A DNA stretch of 24,778 bases from Bacilli bacterium (GTDB taxonomy: Bacteria; Bacillota_I; Bacilli_A; RFN20; CAG-826): contig JAFZRR010000015.1 in NCBI GenBank assembly GCA_017619815.1, positions 1 to 24,778 on the forward strand, read 5' to 3'. The position numbers and the translations under genes were made by a program. How positions within the stretch are numbered: the stretch's first letter is position 1; each line of letters opens with the position of its first letter. This document shows, piece after piece, positions 14,016 to 22,404 of this stretch. Below the pieces are notes generated by a model that made no database searches, was not told where the DNA came from, and saw nothing but the letters and a program-made list of their open reading frames with translations.

Positions 14016-14924
14016 ATGAAAACGAGTGTACAAAAAGTTATCAGCGCAATCGTCATTAAAAACGTGGTTATTACCGGAATTGTTATAACTTCCGGTATCT
14101 CCGCCGGTTTAGCTGTCGGTATTGTTCTTGGCAAAATGCTTTCAACCAAGGCTTACACTTTTGATGCTCCAATCGATACCGGTTTAGAAACTGATTACAC
14201 TGCATTAATGGAACGCTACAACAGCGACCCTAATGTTGAAAACTTTAAACCAAATGAAGTCGCAAACATCTCATGGTTAAAGTTTGCTGCTGAAGAGCAC
14301 ACTCACTCTGTTGCTCACTGTATGGTTACCGCTGCTATTGTTAAGCAAAAAGTTTGTAGCCATGACGTAAGAGATGGTGATCGTTGGTATAGCGAATCTG
14401 TCTTCTACTCATCCATCAAAAAGGGTGGTTTCCGTTTCTATCAAAATGGTAAAGATGGCAATGTGTTTAGATATACCGCTGCTAATCCAAAAGAAAACTG
14501 CACCGCTGAATGGAGTACCGATACTGAATACGGTTATACCAATGAAGAATTTGAAACAGCCTGGGGCAAGACACTCGATCGTCCAATCATCTACATTATG
14601 TCCGACAAGACAGTCGTGGAAGAAAGTCTTGAAGTAGTGGATAACAAATGGGTCATCGAATTAGAACTCGATCCTGTGAAAGCGAACGAAAGATATTCAA
14701 GACAAATGATATCTATGTCAAATCTTGAACAACCACCAACTTTCCACTTGTTACATTTAACATTTACTATCGATCAAAACTTCAATCTTGAACAAGTGAA
14801 GATACATGAAAAATACACAGTGTACGTTGTTGGTAAGAATGATTCTGACGCCACCAATGTCATTGATTTCTATCACAACAGCACAGAAACTATTCCAGAT
14901 TTGGAAACTGATTACACATATTAG
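14016..14924 (+). CDS. Membrane-anchored exported protein of unknown function (302 residues)
   Basis: I do not recognise a family. Residues 1-11 are short and basic, 12-37 are hydrophobic (an uncleaved signal anchor, no lipobox cysteine), and the rest is predicted outside the cell. The exported part alternates short beta-type segments, for example RWYSESVFYSS, GGFRFYQNG, WVIELELDP and LLHLTFTIDQNF, ending in a strand pair and an acidic tail; this is reminiscent of LolA/LppX-like lipid-binding sheets, but that is only an impression. A TTG at 14007 would add three residues; the ATG is preferred because the TTG overlaps the -10. It is followed after 17 nt by the 1034-residue protein, so the two probably work together at the cell surface. 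Confidence 0.75.
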   Translation: MKTSVQKVISAIVIKNVVITGIVITSGISAGLAVGIVLGKMLSTKAYTFDAPIDTGLETDYTALMERYNSDPNVENFKPNEVANISWLKFAAEEHTHSVAHCMVTAAIVKQKVCSHDVRDGDRWYSESVFYSSIKKGGFRFYQNGKDGNVFRYTAANPKENCTAEWSTDTEYGYTNEEFETAWGKTLDRPIIYIMSDKTVVEESLEVVDNKWVIELELDPVKANERYSRQMISMSNLEQPPTFHLLHLTFTIDQNFNLEQVKIHEKYTVYVVGKNDSDATNVIDFYHNSTETIPDLETDYTY

Positions 14925-14941
14925 GAAGGGGGGGTTAGCTT

Positions 14942-17900
14942 ATGAAAACTTGGAAAAAGATATTGTTAGAAGCAGGCATATTTACCGCAGTTTTCGCCTT
15001 AGGCGCAGGAACTGGATTTTTGTCTTTCTATCATAAAGCAGAAGAAAAAATGCCTACCATCAAAAATGATGCATTTACTGAACCACAAGTTAGAGAAGAA
15101 ACTCCAACCGACAAATATTTAGATGGTTTAGTTAATGGTAAAGCCTTAACCGCATCATATGTTGATTTAACTATTTCTCCTGTTAAAGAAGAAAACAGAT
15201 CTCTTAAACGCGGCTTAACCGATTTAGATTTAGGTGATATTAATATCAAAATTACCGATTTAGATGTTTCTATCGCTGATATCGACAACATTAAAGTATC
15301 CGCTGATTTGAATTTACAAATGGGTAATTTAAACTTAGATGCCTCCATTGGTTTCTTTGATAACACAATCTATTTAGATTGTTTTGATACTCATTTCTCC
15401 ATGCACACTGATGATATTACCGATGTCATGGATATGCTTCCAACATTTGGTGCGAATATTGAACTTCCAGAAGAATTCTCAAATCTTGATTTTGATGAAT
15501 TAACTAATTCCTTAACCACAATGGAAGAAGTGAAAACAGAAAATGAACATTATTTCTTGTTCAACTTCTCTGAAGACATCGCTATCAAAATGCTTAGTGA
15601 TGATGAATACCATATGATTGGTGTTGAACTTCCAGAGGTCGAATTAATGGGTATGAAGATTTCCGCTTTAACGGATATCCATCCATTAGCTGAAGATATT
15701 GAAACATTAGTCAATCCTTCGACAGTTGAAGACGCTCCACACTATATTGAATTCAAACCAGCCTTCAAATTAGTGAATGGCATTATGGATATCGTTAATT
15801 CCAAACAAGGAAGAGTGGAATTAGATTTAGATATTAATCAAAAACTTGAAGGACAATCTTCTTATGAAGATATGTTAGATTTAAACGGCACATTAGACTT
15901 CGATATTAACGATTTAAAATTAGCCGCTGATTTAACTCTCGATTATGATAATTCCTCTTACAATCTTAAAGCGGGTTATCAAGAAGAAACCATCTTTGCT
16001 TCTTTAAAGAATTTAAATATCTCTATTGAGAAACAATCCGTTCTCACTTTAGTGGATTTCATCTCTGAGAAGTTATCAAATAACATCTTAGATGAAGCAA
16101 GTGATAAGCTTGGTTCATTAACTGATGAAATTGATTTAGATAAAATCTTAACATTGGTTAATGATTTGCCTGTATTCATTCATAACTTCAACTTAACAGA
16201 AACATCATTATCTTTAGATATTGATACAAGTTATTTTGATTTAGATTTAGGTGTCATTTCTATTGAAGTCACATTTGATAATGAACACGTTAATTCTTTA
16301 TCCTTAACTGGTTTATCTTATAAATCATTACAAATTAACGCTTCTATCGAATTAACTGATTATGTTGAAGTGGCATTTGATAAAGAACAATATGTCGCTT
16401 TAGATTCAGCAGTTTCATTAATCTCCACAGTTGATAACTTAATCAAACAAGATAAGTTTGGTGTGAGTTTTGTGGTCACCACAGATGATGGTGATGAAAC
16501 CACAAAAGATTTATCTGCTGAAGGTATCTTCCACTTTGCTTTAAGAGATAAAACCGAAACCGAATTAGAAAATAGTTTAATCGGTACCAAACGTACATTC
16601 GATTATGGTGCAGGTGAATTAACCATTAATGATGGTGATGGTTATCCACACAATATCAAAGTGGATGCTGAACCATATACCGAAGAGATGGATGGTAAAG
16701 TCTTATTCTCCTATGGAGGAACCACTGAGACACGCACCAACGCGAGAATTGACTACGCGACATTTGATTCCTTAGTGGAAAAAGTCGTGGGAATGTTTGA
16801 AAGCGAAGATCCACACGTGATGGAAATCTTCGGTGGCTTAATGGAAAGCATGGAAAGTAATCCAATTAGTACAATATTGAACAGTTCAAACAAAGCAGAC
16901 TTAATCAAGTTCTTAGATTACGACATTATTACAAGTTTAAGTGTTAGTGATAGCGAAATCGAAGTTGGTTTAAGCGGCGCTATCTTGGGTATGGATGATA
17001 TTAATCCATTAATCAAGATTCACTATAGTGAAGATAGCTTATCTAAGTTAGAAATTTCCAATCTCAATATCAGCGGTAAATCTATTTATGTCGCTCTTAA
17101 TATTCTTGGTTTCAATCAAGATACTTACGACTATTACAACTTAACAGAAGATAGTTCCTATATTGATTTATCAACCATTTCAAAACTCGTTGAAGAAGCA
17201 TTAGCAACTTCTAAATATAGTTACTACCATATGAAAGGCACAATCGACTTCGAACTCGATAGTGATTTCTTGAATTTGTTAGGTAGTGCTATGGGCAACA
17301 AAACTATGAATGCTGATGTTCAAATTAATACATACGAAGGCCGTACAAAAGTATTTGCCCATATGACCAATATTCCAGTTCTTCCTGTTATTTCAGTTAA
17401 CTACAGCACTGGTTTATTAGGGGAATGTAGTAAGGACTCTTATTTAATGTTTGACAACCTCGATAACAGTGCACAAGGTATTGGTCAAACTGGTATTTTC
17501 CATATTTATCGTTATGATAAGTGGTATTCTTGGGGTAATAAAACTGAAGAAGTTAAATCTAAATACGAAACCCCATATTTGCTAAAGAATATTATGACTG
17601 TCTTACTCAGTGATTTCTTAGGATTTGGCGACAAAATTTTAGAAAAAATTACTAACATCGAAAGTGGCGGTGGACAAATCCATTACGAACAAATCATTAA
17701 GAATTATGAGTACATTAAGGACGCAACTTTGAAGAATTCCAATTACAACAATGGAACAAGCACAAAAGTTGATAGTTATTCCTTCTCTATTGATGTTGGT
17801 GAATTAGCACAAAATGATGATCTCCAAACCTTATCAGTCACTGTTTACGCAAAAGACGGTAAGTTATGTGGCATAAACATTGATATGGCTATTAATCCAG

Positions 17901-18046
17901 GTGTTGGCATGACTCTCAACCTCAAGATGTTCTTGCAAGATGATTGTTCTGAAACATCCCATGACGATATGGGTGGTGGAAGAATCTCATCAATGAACGC
18001 TTACGCTGAAGCACACGCTAACGATAAGATCAATGGTCGTGCATAG
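14942..18046 (+). CDS. Large membrane-anchored exported protein with four diverged beta-rich modules
   Basis: A 1034-residue protein of unknown function, the largest in the window. Residues 9-29 form a hydrophobic anchor after a basic start; no lipobox and no LPxTG-type wall anchor were seen. The remaining ~1000 residues, predicted extracellular, are acidic and rich in alternating D/L/I strands. The same pattern recurs about four times (about 60-255, 270-475, 486-722, 742-995): an amphipathic helix, strands of the ADLxL form, a TI-containing strand pair, another helix such as VDFISEKL, then paired strands such as SLSLTGLSYKSLQINASI and KLEISNLNISGKSIYVAL. The ATG has an unusually strong ribosome site (GGAAGGGGGGG), suggesting high expression. 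It sits where B. subtilis has pbpX, between recA and rny. Confidence 0.8.
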   Translation: MKTWKKILLEAGIFTAVFALGAGTGFLSFYHKAEEKMPTIKNDAFTEPQVREETPTDKYLDGLVNGKALTASYVDLTISPVKEENRSLKRGLTDLDLGDINIKITDLDVSIADIDNIKVSADLNLQMGNLNLDASIGFFDNTIYLDCFDTHFSMHTDDITDVMDMLPTFGANIELPEEFSNLDFDELTNSLTTMEEVKTENEHYFLFNFSEDIAIKMLSDDEYHMIGVELPEVELMGMKISALTDIHPLAEDIETLVNPSTVEDAPHYIEFKPAFKLVNGIMDIVNSKQGRVELDLDINQKLEGQSSYEDMLDLNGTLDFDINDLKLAADLTLDYDNSSYNLKAGYQEETIFASLKNLNISIEKQSVLTLVDFISEKLSNNILDEASDKLGSLTDEIDLDKILTLVNDLPVFIHNFNLTETSLSLDIDTSYFDLDLGVISIEVTFDNEHVNSLSLTGLSYKSLQINASIELTDYVEVAFDKEQYVALDSAVSLISTVDNLIKQDKFGVSFVVTTDDGDETTKDLSAEGIFHFALRDKTETELENSLIGTKRTFDYGAGELTINDGDGYPHNIKVDAEPYTEEMDGKVLFSYGGTTETRTNARIDYATFDSLVEKVVGMFESEDPHVMEIFGGLMESMESNPISTILNSSNKADLIKFLDYDIITSLSVSDSEIEVGLSGAILGMDDINPLIKIHYSEDSLSKLEISNLNISGKSIYVALNILGFNQDTYDYYNLTEDSSYIDLSTISKLVEEALATSKYSYYHMKGTIDFELDSDFLNLLGSAMGNKTMNADVQINTYEGRTKVFAHMTNIPVLPVISVNYSTGLLGECSKDSYLMFDNLDNSAQGIGQTGIFHIYRYDKWYSWGNKTEEVKSKYETPYLLKNIMTVLLSDFLGFGDKILEKITNIESGGGQIHYEQIIKNYEYIKDATLKNSNYNNGTSTKVDSYSFSIDVGELAQNDDLQTLSVTVYAKDGKLCGINIDMAINPGVGMTLNLKMFLQDDCSETSHDDMGGGRISSMNAYAEAHANDKINGRA
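15119..15706 (+). repeat. Module 1 of the large surface protein (residues about 60-255)
   Basis: Protein-level repeat judged by eye. Its first half contains KVSADLNLQMGNLNLDASI with DNTIYLDCF and a helix DVMDML; its second half contains DIAIKMLSDDEYHMIGVELP and MGMKISALTDI, aligning with VISIEVTFDNEHVNSLSLTG and KSLQINASIEL of module 2. Boundaries are approximate. Confidence 0.45.
15749..16366 (+). repeat. Module 2 of the large surface protein (residues about 270-475)
   Basis: Starts with helix AFKLVNGIMDIV, then strands ELDLDINQ, LAADLTLDYDNSSYNLKAGY and EETIFASLKNLNISI, helix TLVDFISEKL, and the B-type strands around residues 438-471. It is the clearest copy. Confidence 0.45.
16397..17107 (+). 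repeat. Module 3 of the large surface protein (residues about 486-722)
   Basis: Starts with helix AVSLISTVDNLI, has an inserted loop region (about 540-580), strand KVLFSYGG, helix TFDSLVEKVVGMF, and the B-type pair PLIKIHYSEDSLSKLEISNL and SGKSIYVALNIL, which aligns closely with the end of module 2. Confidence 0.45.
17165..17926 (+). repeat. Module 4 of the large surface protein (residues about 742-995)
   Basis: Starts with helix ISKLVEEALA, strands HMKGTIDFELD and MNADVQINTYEG, helix LLKNIMTVLLSDFLGFG, and the final strands SYSFSIDVGE, LQTLSVTVYAKDGKL and GINIDMAINP. It is the most diverged copy and carries a W/Y-rich insertion near residues 855-864. Confidence 0.4.
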
Positions 18047-18064
18047 ATAAAAAACAATCAAATT

Positions 18065-18087
18065 GGGAACCTCGCGTTCCCTTTTTT
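18065..18087 (+). terminator. Intrinsic terminator after the envelope operon
   Basis: GGGAAC (18065-18070) pairs with GTTCCC (18076-18081), loop CTCGC, followed by a T run. Confidence 0.8.
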
Positions 18088-18096
18088 ATTTTTAAT

Positions 18097-18125
18097 TTGT
18101 TATATAGTTCGCGCATAGGTATAAT
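18097..18125 (+). promoter_or_regulatory. Strong promoter upstream of the structured leader/RNA before rny
   Basis: TTGTTA (18097-18102), exactly 17 nt, then a perfect TATAAT (18120-18125). Predicted +1 is near 18132, at the first base of a GTACC/GGTAC hairpin. Confidence 0.75.
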
Positions 18126-18131
18126 GTATTC

Positions 18132-18281
18132 GTACCCGTCGGAAGGTACTTACCTATATATTCTCTCTTGAGAACTTTATTATCAGGTTTGTCCTGTAAA
18201 TATACAATTCAAATCCTTACCCCTATGGGAATACTAGGGATTTTTAGGTAATGTAGTTATATTTTAAAAATAACTATTTTT
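18132..18281 (+). ncRNA. Candidate structured RNA (sRNA or cis-regulatory leader of rny), family not recognised
   Basis: About 150 nt with several nested complementary segments: GTACC (18132-18136) with GGTAC (18145-18149); TTACCTA (18150-18156) with TAGGTAA (18245-18251) closing a domain that encloses TTCTC/GAGAA (18161-18174 area), CAGG/CCTG (18184-18195 area), and AAATCC/GGATTT (18211-18216 with 18238-18243) containing CCC/GGG. It ends in TAGTTAT (18254-18260) with ATAACTA (18270-18276) and five T, a possible weak terminator. A second TTACC at 18217-18221 could compete for GGTAA, the kind of switch seen in riboswitches. It does not match the conserved cores of the FMN, TPP, SAM, lysine, T-box, SRP or 6S RNAs as I know them. 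Confidence 0.45.
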
Positions 18282-18311
18282 ATGTCCTAAAGACTTAGAA
18301 AGGAATACTAT

Positions 18312-19883
18312 ATGATAGTATTAGCAGATGCCTTAACTATCGTATTACCAATAGTCGTCGGTATTGCCTGTCTATTAATTGGAATGGCCATTATTTTATT
18401 CGTGCCTTTCTTCAAGAAACAAAGAGCTAATAGCAATGCTAAAAAGATTATTCGTGATGCGGAAATTAAAGCCGAACACATTACAAAAAACGCCCAGCTC
18501 GATGGCAAACAAGCTGTGTATGAAATGAAACAAGAAGCCAATAAGGAAATTCACGAAAGAAAACAAGAAGTTGTTAATCAAGAAAATAAACTCGCTCAAA
18601 GAGAACAAAACATTGATAGACGTGATGCTGCCTTATTACAAAAGGAAACCGCTCTTGAACAAAAGAACGATACCTTAACAAGACGTCTTAAAGATGTCGA
18701 TAAGAAAGAAGCGGACTTACAAGAAAAAATCGATAGCATTATCGTTGAACTTGAAAAAGTCGCTCAAATGTCCACACAAGAAGCTAAAGATGAATTAATG
18801 GATCGTGTGGAAAGTAAAATCAGCCAAGAAATCGCTGCTTACATCAAAAACAAAGAAGATGAAGCAAAAGAAACCGCTGATGAAAAAGCTAAAGAATTAC
18901 TCGGTATGGCTTGTGCGAAATTCGCTCAAGAAGTCACCATGGATAAGACCGTCTCTGTCGTTGCCTTACCAAGCGATGAAATGAAAGGAAGAATCATCGG
19001 TCGTGAAGGTCGTAATATTCGTACCATTGAACAATTATGTGGTGTTGATTTAATTATTGATGATACACCAGAAGTCATTACTGTCAGCTGCTTCAATCCA
19101 ATTAGAAGAGAAGTGGCGAGAATGTCATTAGAAGCCTTAATCAAAGATGGCCGTATCCAACCAGGCAGAATTGAAGAAATCGTCGAAAAATCCAAAAGAG
19201 AAGTCGAAGAAAGCATTCATAAGACTGGTCAAGAAATCGCCTTCAAACTTGGTTTACCAAAAATTAATAAAGAATTATTAGACTATGTTGGACGTTTAAA
19301 ATACCGTACCTCCTATGGTCAAAATGCCTTAGAACATTCTGTGGAAGTTGCTTACTTAACAGGTATGATGGCTGCAGAACTCGGTTTAGATCAAAACCTC
19401 GCTAAGAGAGCGGGCTTATTACACGATATCGGTAAAGCTGTTGACTTCGAAGTCGAAGGTAGCCACGTTGAACTCGGTTCTCGTTTAGCCAAGAAATACG
19501 GTGAACCAGATGTCGTTATCAATTCCATCGAATCTCACCACGGTGATGTTCCAGCAAAATCCATTATTGCGAACTTAGTCCAAGCCGCAGATACATTGTC
19601 CGCTGCTAGACCTGGCGCACGTAGTGAAATGCTTGAAAACTACATCAAGAGAATTGAACAACTCGAAGAGATTTGTAAATCCTATGATGGCGTCTATCAA
19701 TCCTACGCCTTACAATCTGGACGTGAACTCCGTGTTATGGTGGTCCCAGATAAAATCGATGATATCGGTGCCTTTAGATTAGCCCGTGAAATCAAAGAAA
19801 GAATTGAAAATGAAATGACCTATCCAGGTCAAATTAAAGTTTCCGTCATCCGCGAATACCGCGCTGTGGAAACTGCGAAGTAG
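18312..19883 (+). CDS. rny: Ribonuclease Y
   Basis: Membrane-anchored endoribonuclease that starts mRNA decay and processing in Bacilli. In 523 residues: N-terminal transmembrane helix (about 8-33), long coiled coil (about 40-200), KH domain with GRIIGREGRNIRTIE (about 226-240), and HD domain with LLHDIGKAVD (about 369-378), plus the C-terminal domain ending in IREYRAVETAK. The ATG has AGAAAGGAA at good spacing. The neighbouring ymdB, miaB and ricA follow the Bacilli order. Confidence 0.98.
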   Translation: MIVLADALTIVLPIVVGIACLLIGMAIILFVPFFKKQRANSNAKKIIRDAEIKAEHITKNAQLDGKQAVYEMKQEANKEIHERKQEVVNQENKLAQREQNIDRRDAALLQKETALEQKNDTLTRRLKDVDKKEADLQEKIDSIIVELEKVAQMSTQEAKDELMDRVESKISQEIAAYIKNKEDEAKETADEKAKELLGMACAKFAQEVTMDKTVSVVALPSDEMKGRIIGREGRNIRTIEQLCGVDLIIDDTPEVITVSCFNPIRREVARMSLEALIKDGRIQPGRIEEIVEKSKREVEESIHKTGQEIAFKLGLPKINKELLDYVGRLKYRTSYGQNALEHSVEVAYLTGMMAAELGLDQNLAKRAGLLHDIGKAVDFEVEGSHVELGSRLAKKYGEPDVVINSIESHHGDVPAKSIIANLVQAADTLSAARPGARSEMLENYIKRIEQLEEICKSYDGVYQSYALQSGRELRVMVVPDKIDDIGAFRLAREIKERIENEMTYPGQIKVSVIREYRAVETAK

Positions 19884-19912
19884 TTAAAACTATTTCATAG
19901 AAAGAATATATT

Positions 19913-20695
19913 TTGAAAATTTTATTTATTGGAGATATCGTCGGCCGTATCGGTCGAAGAATGATTAAAGAAAACGTTCCTGAACTCGTCAAAAAGTATG
20001 GAATTGATTTCGTTATCGCTAATGGTGAAAATGCCACGCATGGTAAAGGACTCATCAGACATCATTATGAAGAACTCATTGATGCTGGTATTGATGTTAT
20101 TACTTTAGGCAATCACTATAACTCCAAAAGTGAAATTACCAAGTACGCTGATCGCGTTGATAGATTGGTAAGACCTCTTAACTTGAAAAATGAATTCCCG
20201 GGAGAAGGAACCGCCTTATTCGATTTAGATGGTGTTTCCGTTCGTGTAACGAATATCCTCGGTAGTGCATTTATAAATGAAGAGGTCAATTCCCCTTATT
20301 TAGCCACGCTAGAGCTCTTAGAGACTATGGAACCTTCAACTATCCATATTATCGACTTTCATGGCGAGGCAACGGGTGAAAAGCAATCTTACGCGTATGT
20401 GTTTGATGGAAAAGTAACCGCGGTTCTTGGAACACACACTCATGTCCAAACCAATGACGCCAAAATATTAGAACATGGTACCGCCTATATCTCTGATGTT
20501 GGTATGACCGGTTTCACTGATGGTGTATTAGGTTTTGAAAAAGAAAGCGTCATCAAAAAGAACATGTATGGTTTATTAAGTAAATTCGAAATTCCTGAAG
20601 AAGGAAGAGGCTTATTATCCGCGGTGGTTATTGACGCTGATGAACAAACTGGATTAGCAAGAGATATATTCACCATCTATTTAGAAGAAGAATAA
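19913..20695 (+). CDS. ymdB: YmdB-family metallophosphoesterase
   Basis: Binuclear-metal phosphodiesterase; the B. subtilis protein hydrolyses 2',3'-cyclic nucleotides and affects developmental decisions and RNase Y-linked RNA levels. In 260 residues the metal-site motifs are FIGDIVGRIGR (5-15), VIANGENATHGKG (about 34-46), LGNHYNSKSE, DFHGEATGEK and GTHTHVQTNDA. The start codon is TTG, with AGAAAG upstream; no ATG offers the needed N-terminus. It is co-directional with rny, 29 nt after its stop. Confidence 0.94.
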   Translation: MKILFIGDIVGRIGRRMIKENVPELVKKYGIDFVIANGENATHGKGLIRHHYEELIDAGIDVITLGNHYNSKSEITKYADRVDRLVRPLNLKNEFPGEGTALFDLDGVSVRVTNILGSAFINEEVNSPYLATLELLETMEPSTIHIIDFHGEATGEKQSYAYVFDGKVTAVLGTHTHVQTNDAKILEHGTAYISDVGMTGFTDGVLGFEKESVIKKNMYGLLSKFEIPEEGRGLLSAVVIDADEQTGLARDIFTIYLEEE

Positions 20696-20696
20696 T

Positions 20697-22136
20697 ATGA
20701 AGACTAAAATTATTAACACTCCTGACTTATTAAAAGCGGCTTCTCGTAAAAAAGAAGTAACTAATTTTTGTGTTGCCCATTCTATTCACTTAGATGATTT
20801 AAGAAAACTTGTTAAAGATAAGAAATATTACATCCATACATATGGTTGCCAAGCCAATGTCCGTGATGAAGAAACCATGAGAGCGATGCTCGAAGATGTT
20901 GGTTATACATTCTCTGAAGACGTCGAGAATGTTGATTTAATTATCATCAACACCTGTGCGGTGAGAGAAAACGCTGAAGACAAAGTCTATGGCGAAATTG
21001 GTAATCTCAAAAGACTTAGAAGAAAGAATAAAAATCTCGTCTTAGCCATCTGTGGCTGTATGGTGGAACAACCAGAAATCTTGAAAAGAGTGATGGATAC
21101 TTTCCCAGAAGTGAATCTTCTTTTCGGAACACACGAAATTGCTCAACTTTTAGATCTTGTTTATGAGGCTTTAACCACAGGTGAAAGAATCGTTTCTATT
21201 GAATCCAAACAAGGTGAAGTCGTGGAGTTTAAAAACGACTGCAGAAACAATCATTATAAAGCCTATGTGAATATCATTTATGGCTGTAATAAATTCTGTA
21301 CTTATTGCATCGTTCCATATACCAGAGGAAAAGAAAGAAGTAGACGTTTCCAAGATGTTCTCGATGAATGTAAGAGCCTTGTCGATGCAGGATATCAAGA
21401 GATTACTTTACTCGGTCAAAACGTCAATGCCTATGGTAAGGACTTAGATGAAGGAAAAGACTTCGCCGACCTTATGGAAGCAGTGGCGAAACTCGGAATT
21501 CCAAGATTAAGATTTACCACATCTCACCCATGGGATTTCTCCTCCAAAATGATCGAAATCATTGCAAAATACGACAATATTATGAAATTCATCCATCTTC
21601 CAGTTCAGTCCGGAAATGATGAGATTTTAAGAAAAATGGGTCGCAGATACTCACGTGAACAATATTTGAATTTAGTCAAAGAAATGCGCGAAAAGATTCC
21701 CGGATTATCATTATCCACAGATATCATTGTGGGTTTCCCAAACGAAACCGAAGAACAATTCCAAGATACTTGCTCCTTAGTGGATATCGTGCAATATGAA
21801 GCGGCATTTACATTCATCTATTCTCCACGTCGTGGCACTCCTGCGGCAAAGATGGAAGATAATGTTGATAAGGATACAAAAGTGAGAAGATTTAAAGAAC
21901 TTGTTTCTCACTTAGAAAAGCACATTGAAGAAGATGCGAAATCCATGATTGGAAATACTTATAAAGTCCTTGTCGATGGTGTTTCTAAAACCGATGAAAA
22001 TATGCTTTCTGGATATACGGAAAACAATAAGCTCGTACACTTCAAAGGAGATATCTCTTTAGTGGGTTCTATTGTCCCAGTGAAGATTATTGAATCTCAT
22101 ACTTATTCGATGATTGGAGAAATCGTTAATGGATAA
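20697..22136 (+). CDS. miaB: tRNA-2-methylthio-N6-isopentenyladenosine37 synthase
   Basis: Radical-SAM methylthiotransferase turning i6A37 into ms2i6A37 in tRNAs reading UNN codons. In 479 residues: N-terminal UPF0004 domain with cysteines in TYGCQAN, NTCAVRE and ICGCMVEQ (auxiliary cluster), the radical-SAM triad in CNKFCTYC (about 200-207), and the C-terminal TRAM domain. The start lies 1 nt after the ymdB stop. Its substrate-making partner miaA is two genes downstream. Confidence 0.97.
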   Translation: MKTKIINTPDLLKAASRKKEVTNFCVAHSIHLDDLRKLVKDKKYYIHTYGCQANVRDEETMRAMLEDVGYTFSEDVENVDLIIINTCAVRENAEDKVYGEIGNLKRLRRKNKNLVLAICGCMVEQPEILKRVMDTFPEVNLLFGTHEIAQLLDLVYEALTTGERIVSIESKQGEVVEFKNDCRNNHYKAYVNIIYGCNKFCTYCIVPYTRGKERSRRFQDVLDECKSLVDAGYQEITLLGQNVNAYGKDLDEGKDFADLMEAVAKLGIPRLRFTTSHPWDFSSKMIEIIAKYDNIMKFIHLPVQSGNDEILRKMGRRYSREQYLNLVKEMREKIPGLSLSTDIIVGFPNETEEQFQDTCSLVDIVQYEAAFTFIYSPRRGTPAAKMEDNVDKDTKVRRFKELVSHLEKHIEEDAKSMIGNTYKVLVDGVSKTDENMLSGYTENNKLVHFKGDISLVGSIVPVKIIESHTYSMIGEIVNG

Positions 22137-22404
22137 GATAATTGAAGAAGCTAAATCATTAAGAGAAGATATTGATTCCTTGCCAGAGATTCAAGAATAT
22201 TATCGCTTAAGAACTCTTATGGAAAACGATGAGGAATTAAGTAGACTAAGAACTGAGATTGCAAGACTCGCTAGTGAAGGCAAATTAGAAGAAAGAAAAA
22301 ACCTCTTAGAGATATATAATTCTCATCCATTAGTGAATAACTATAACATCGCTATGGAAGAGGCAAAATTAATCCTCTCCTCGATAAAAGATATAATTAA
22401 TTAA
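22129..22404 (+). CDS. ricA: YlbF/YmcA-family protein, probable RicA (RNase Y specificity complex)
   Basis: A 91-residue all-helical protein matching the YlbF/YmcA family: paired helices around IQEYYRLRTLMENDEELSRL and the end motif HPLVNNYNIAMEEAKLIL. In B. subtilis RicA (YmcA) with RicF and RicT directs RNase Y cleavages, and ymcA follows miaB exactly as here. An in-frame ATG at 22114 would add five residues; 22129 is preferred because GGAG lies 8-9 nt upstream and the start overlaps the miaB stop. I see no conserved cysteine pattern, so the Fe-S binding reported for the complex cannot be judged. Confidence 0.8.
   Translation: MDKIIEEAKSLREDIDSLPEIQEYYRLRTLMENDEELSRLRTEIARLASEGKLEERKNLLEIYNSHPLVNNYNIAMEEAKLILSSIKDIIN

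Noticed and set aside
14942..15060. Lipoprotein signal in the large surface protein
   Set aside because: The hydrophobic N-terminus has no cysteine after it; it looks like an uncleaved signal anchor.
18132..18150. SRP RNA-like tetraloop (CGGAAGG) in the region before rny
   Set aside because: The flanking AGCAG and GGTCAGG elements of SRP RNA are absent and the stem is only five pairs.
18097..18311. 6S RNA or T-box leader before rny
   Set aside because: No long rod with a central bubble as in 6S RNA, and no T-box sequence (TGGnACCGCG); the fold seems multi-branched.
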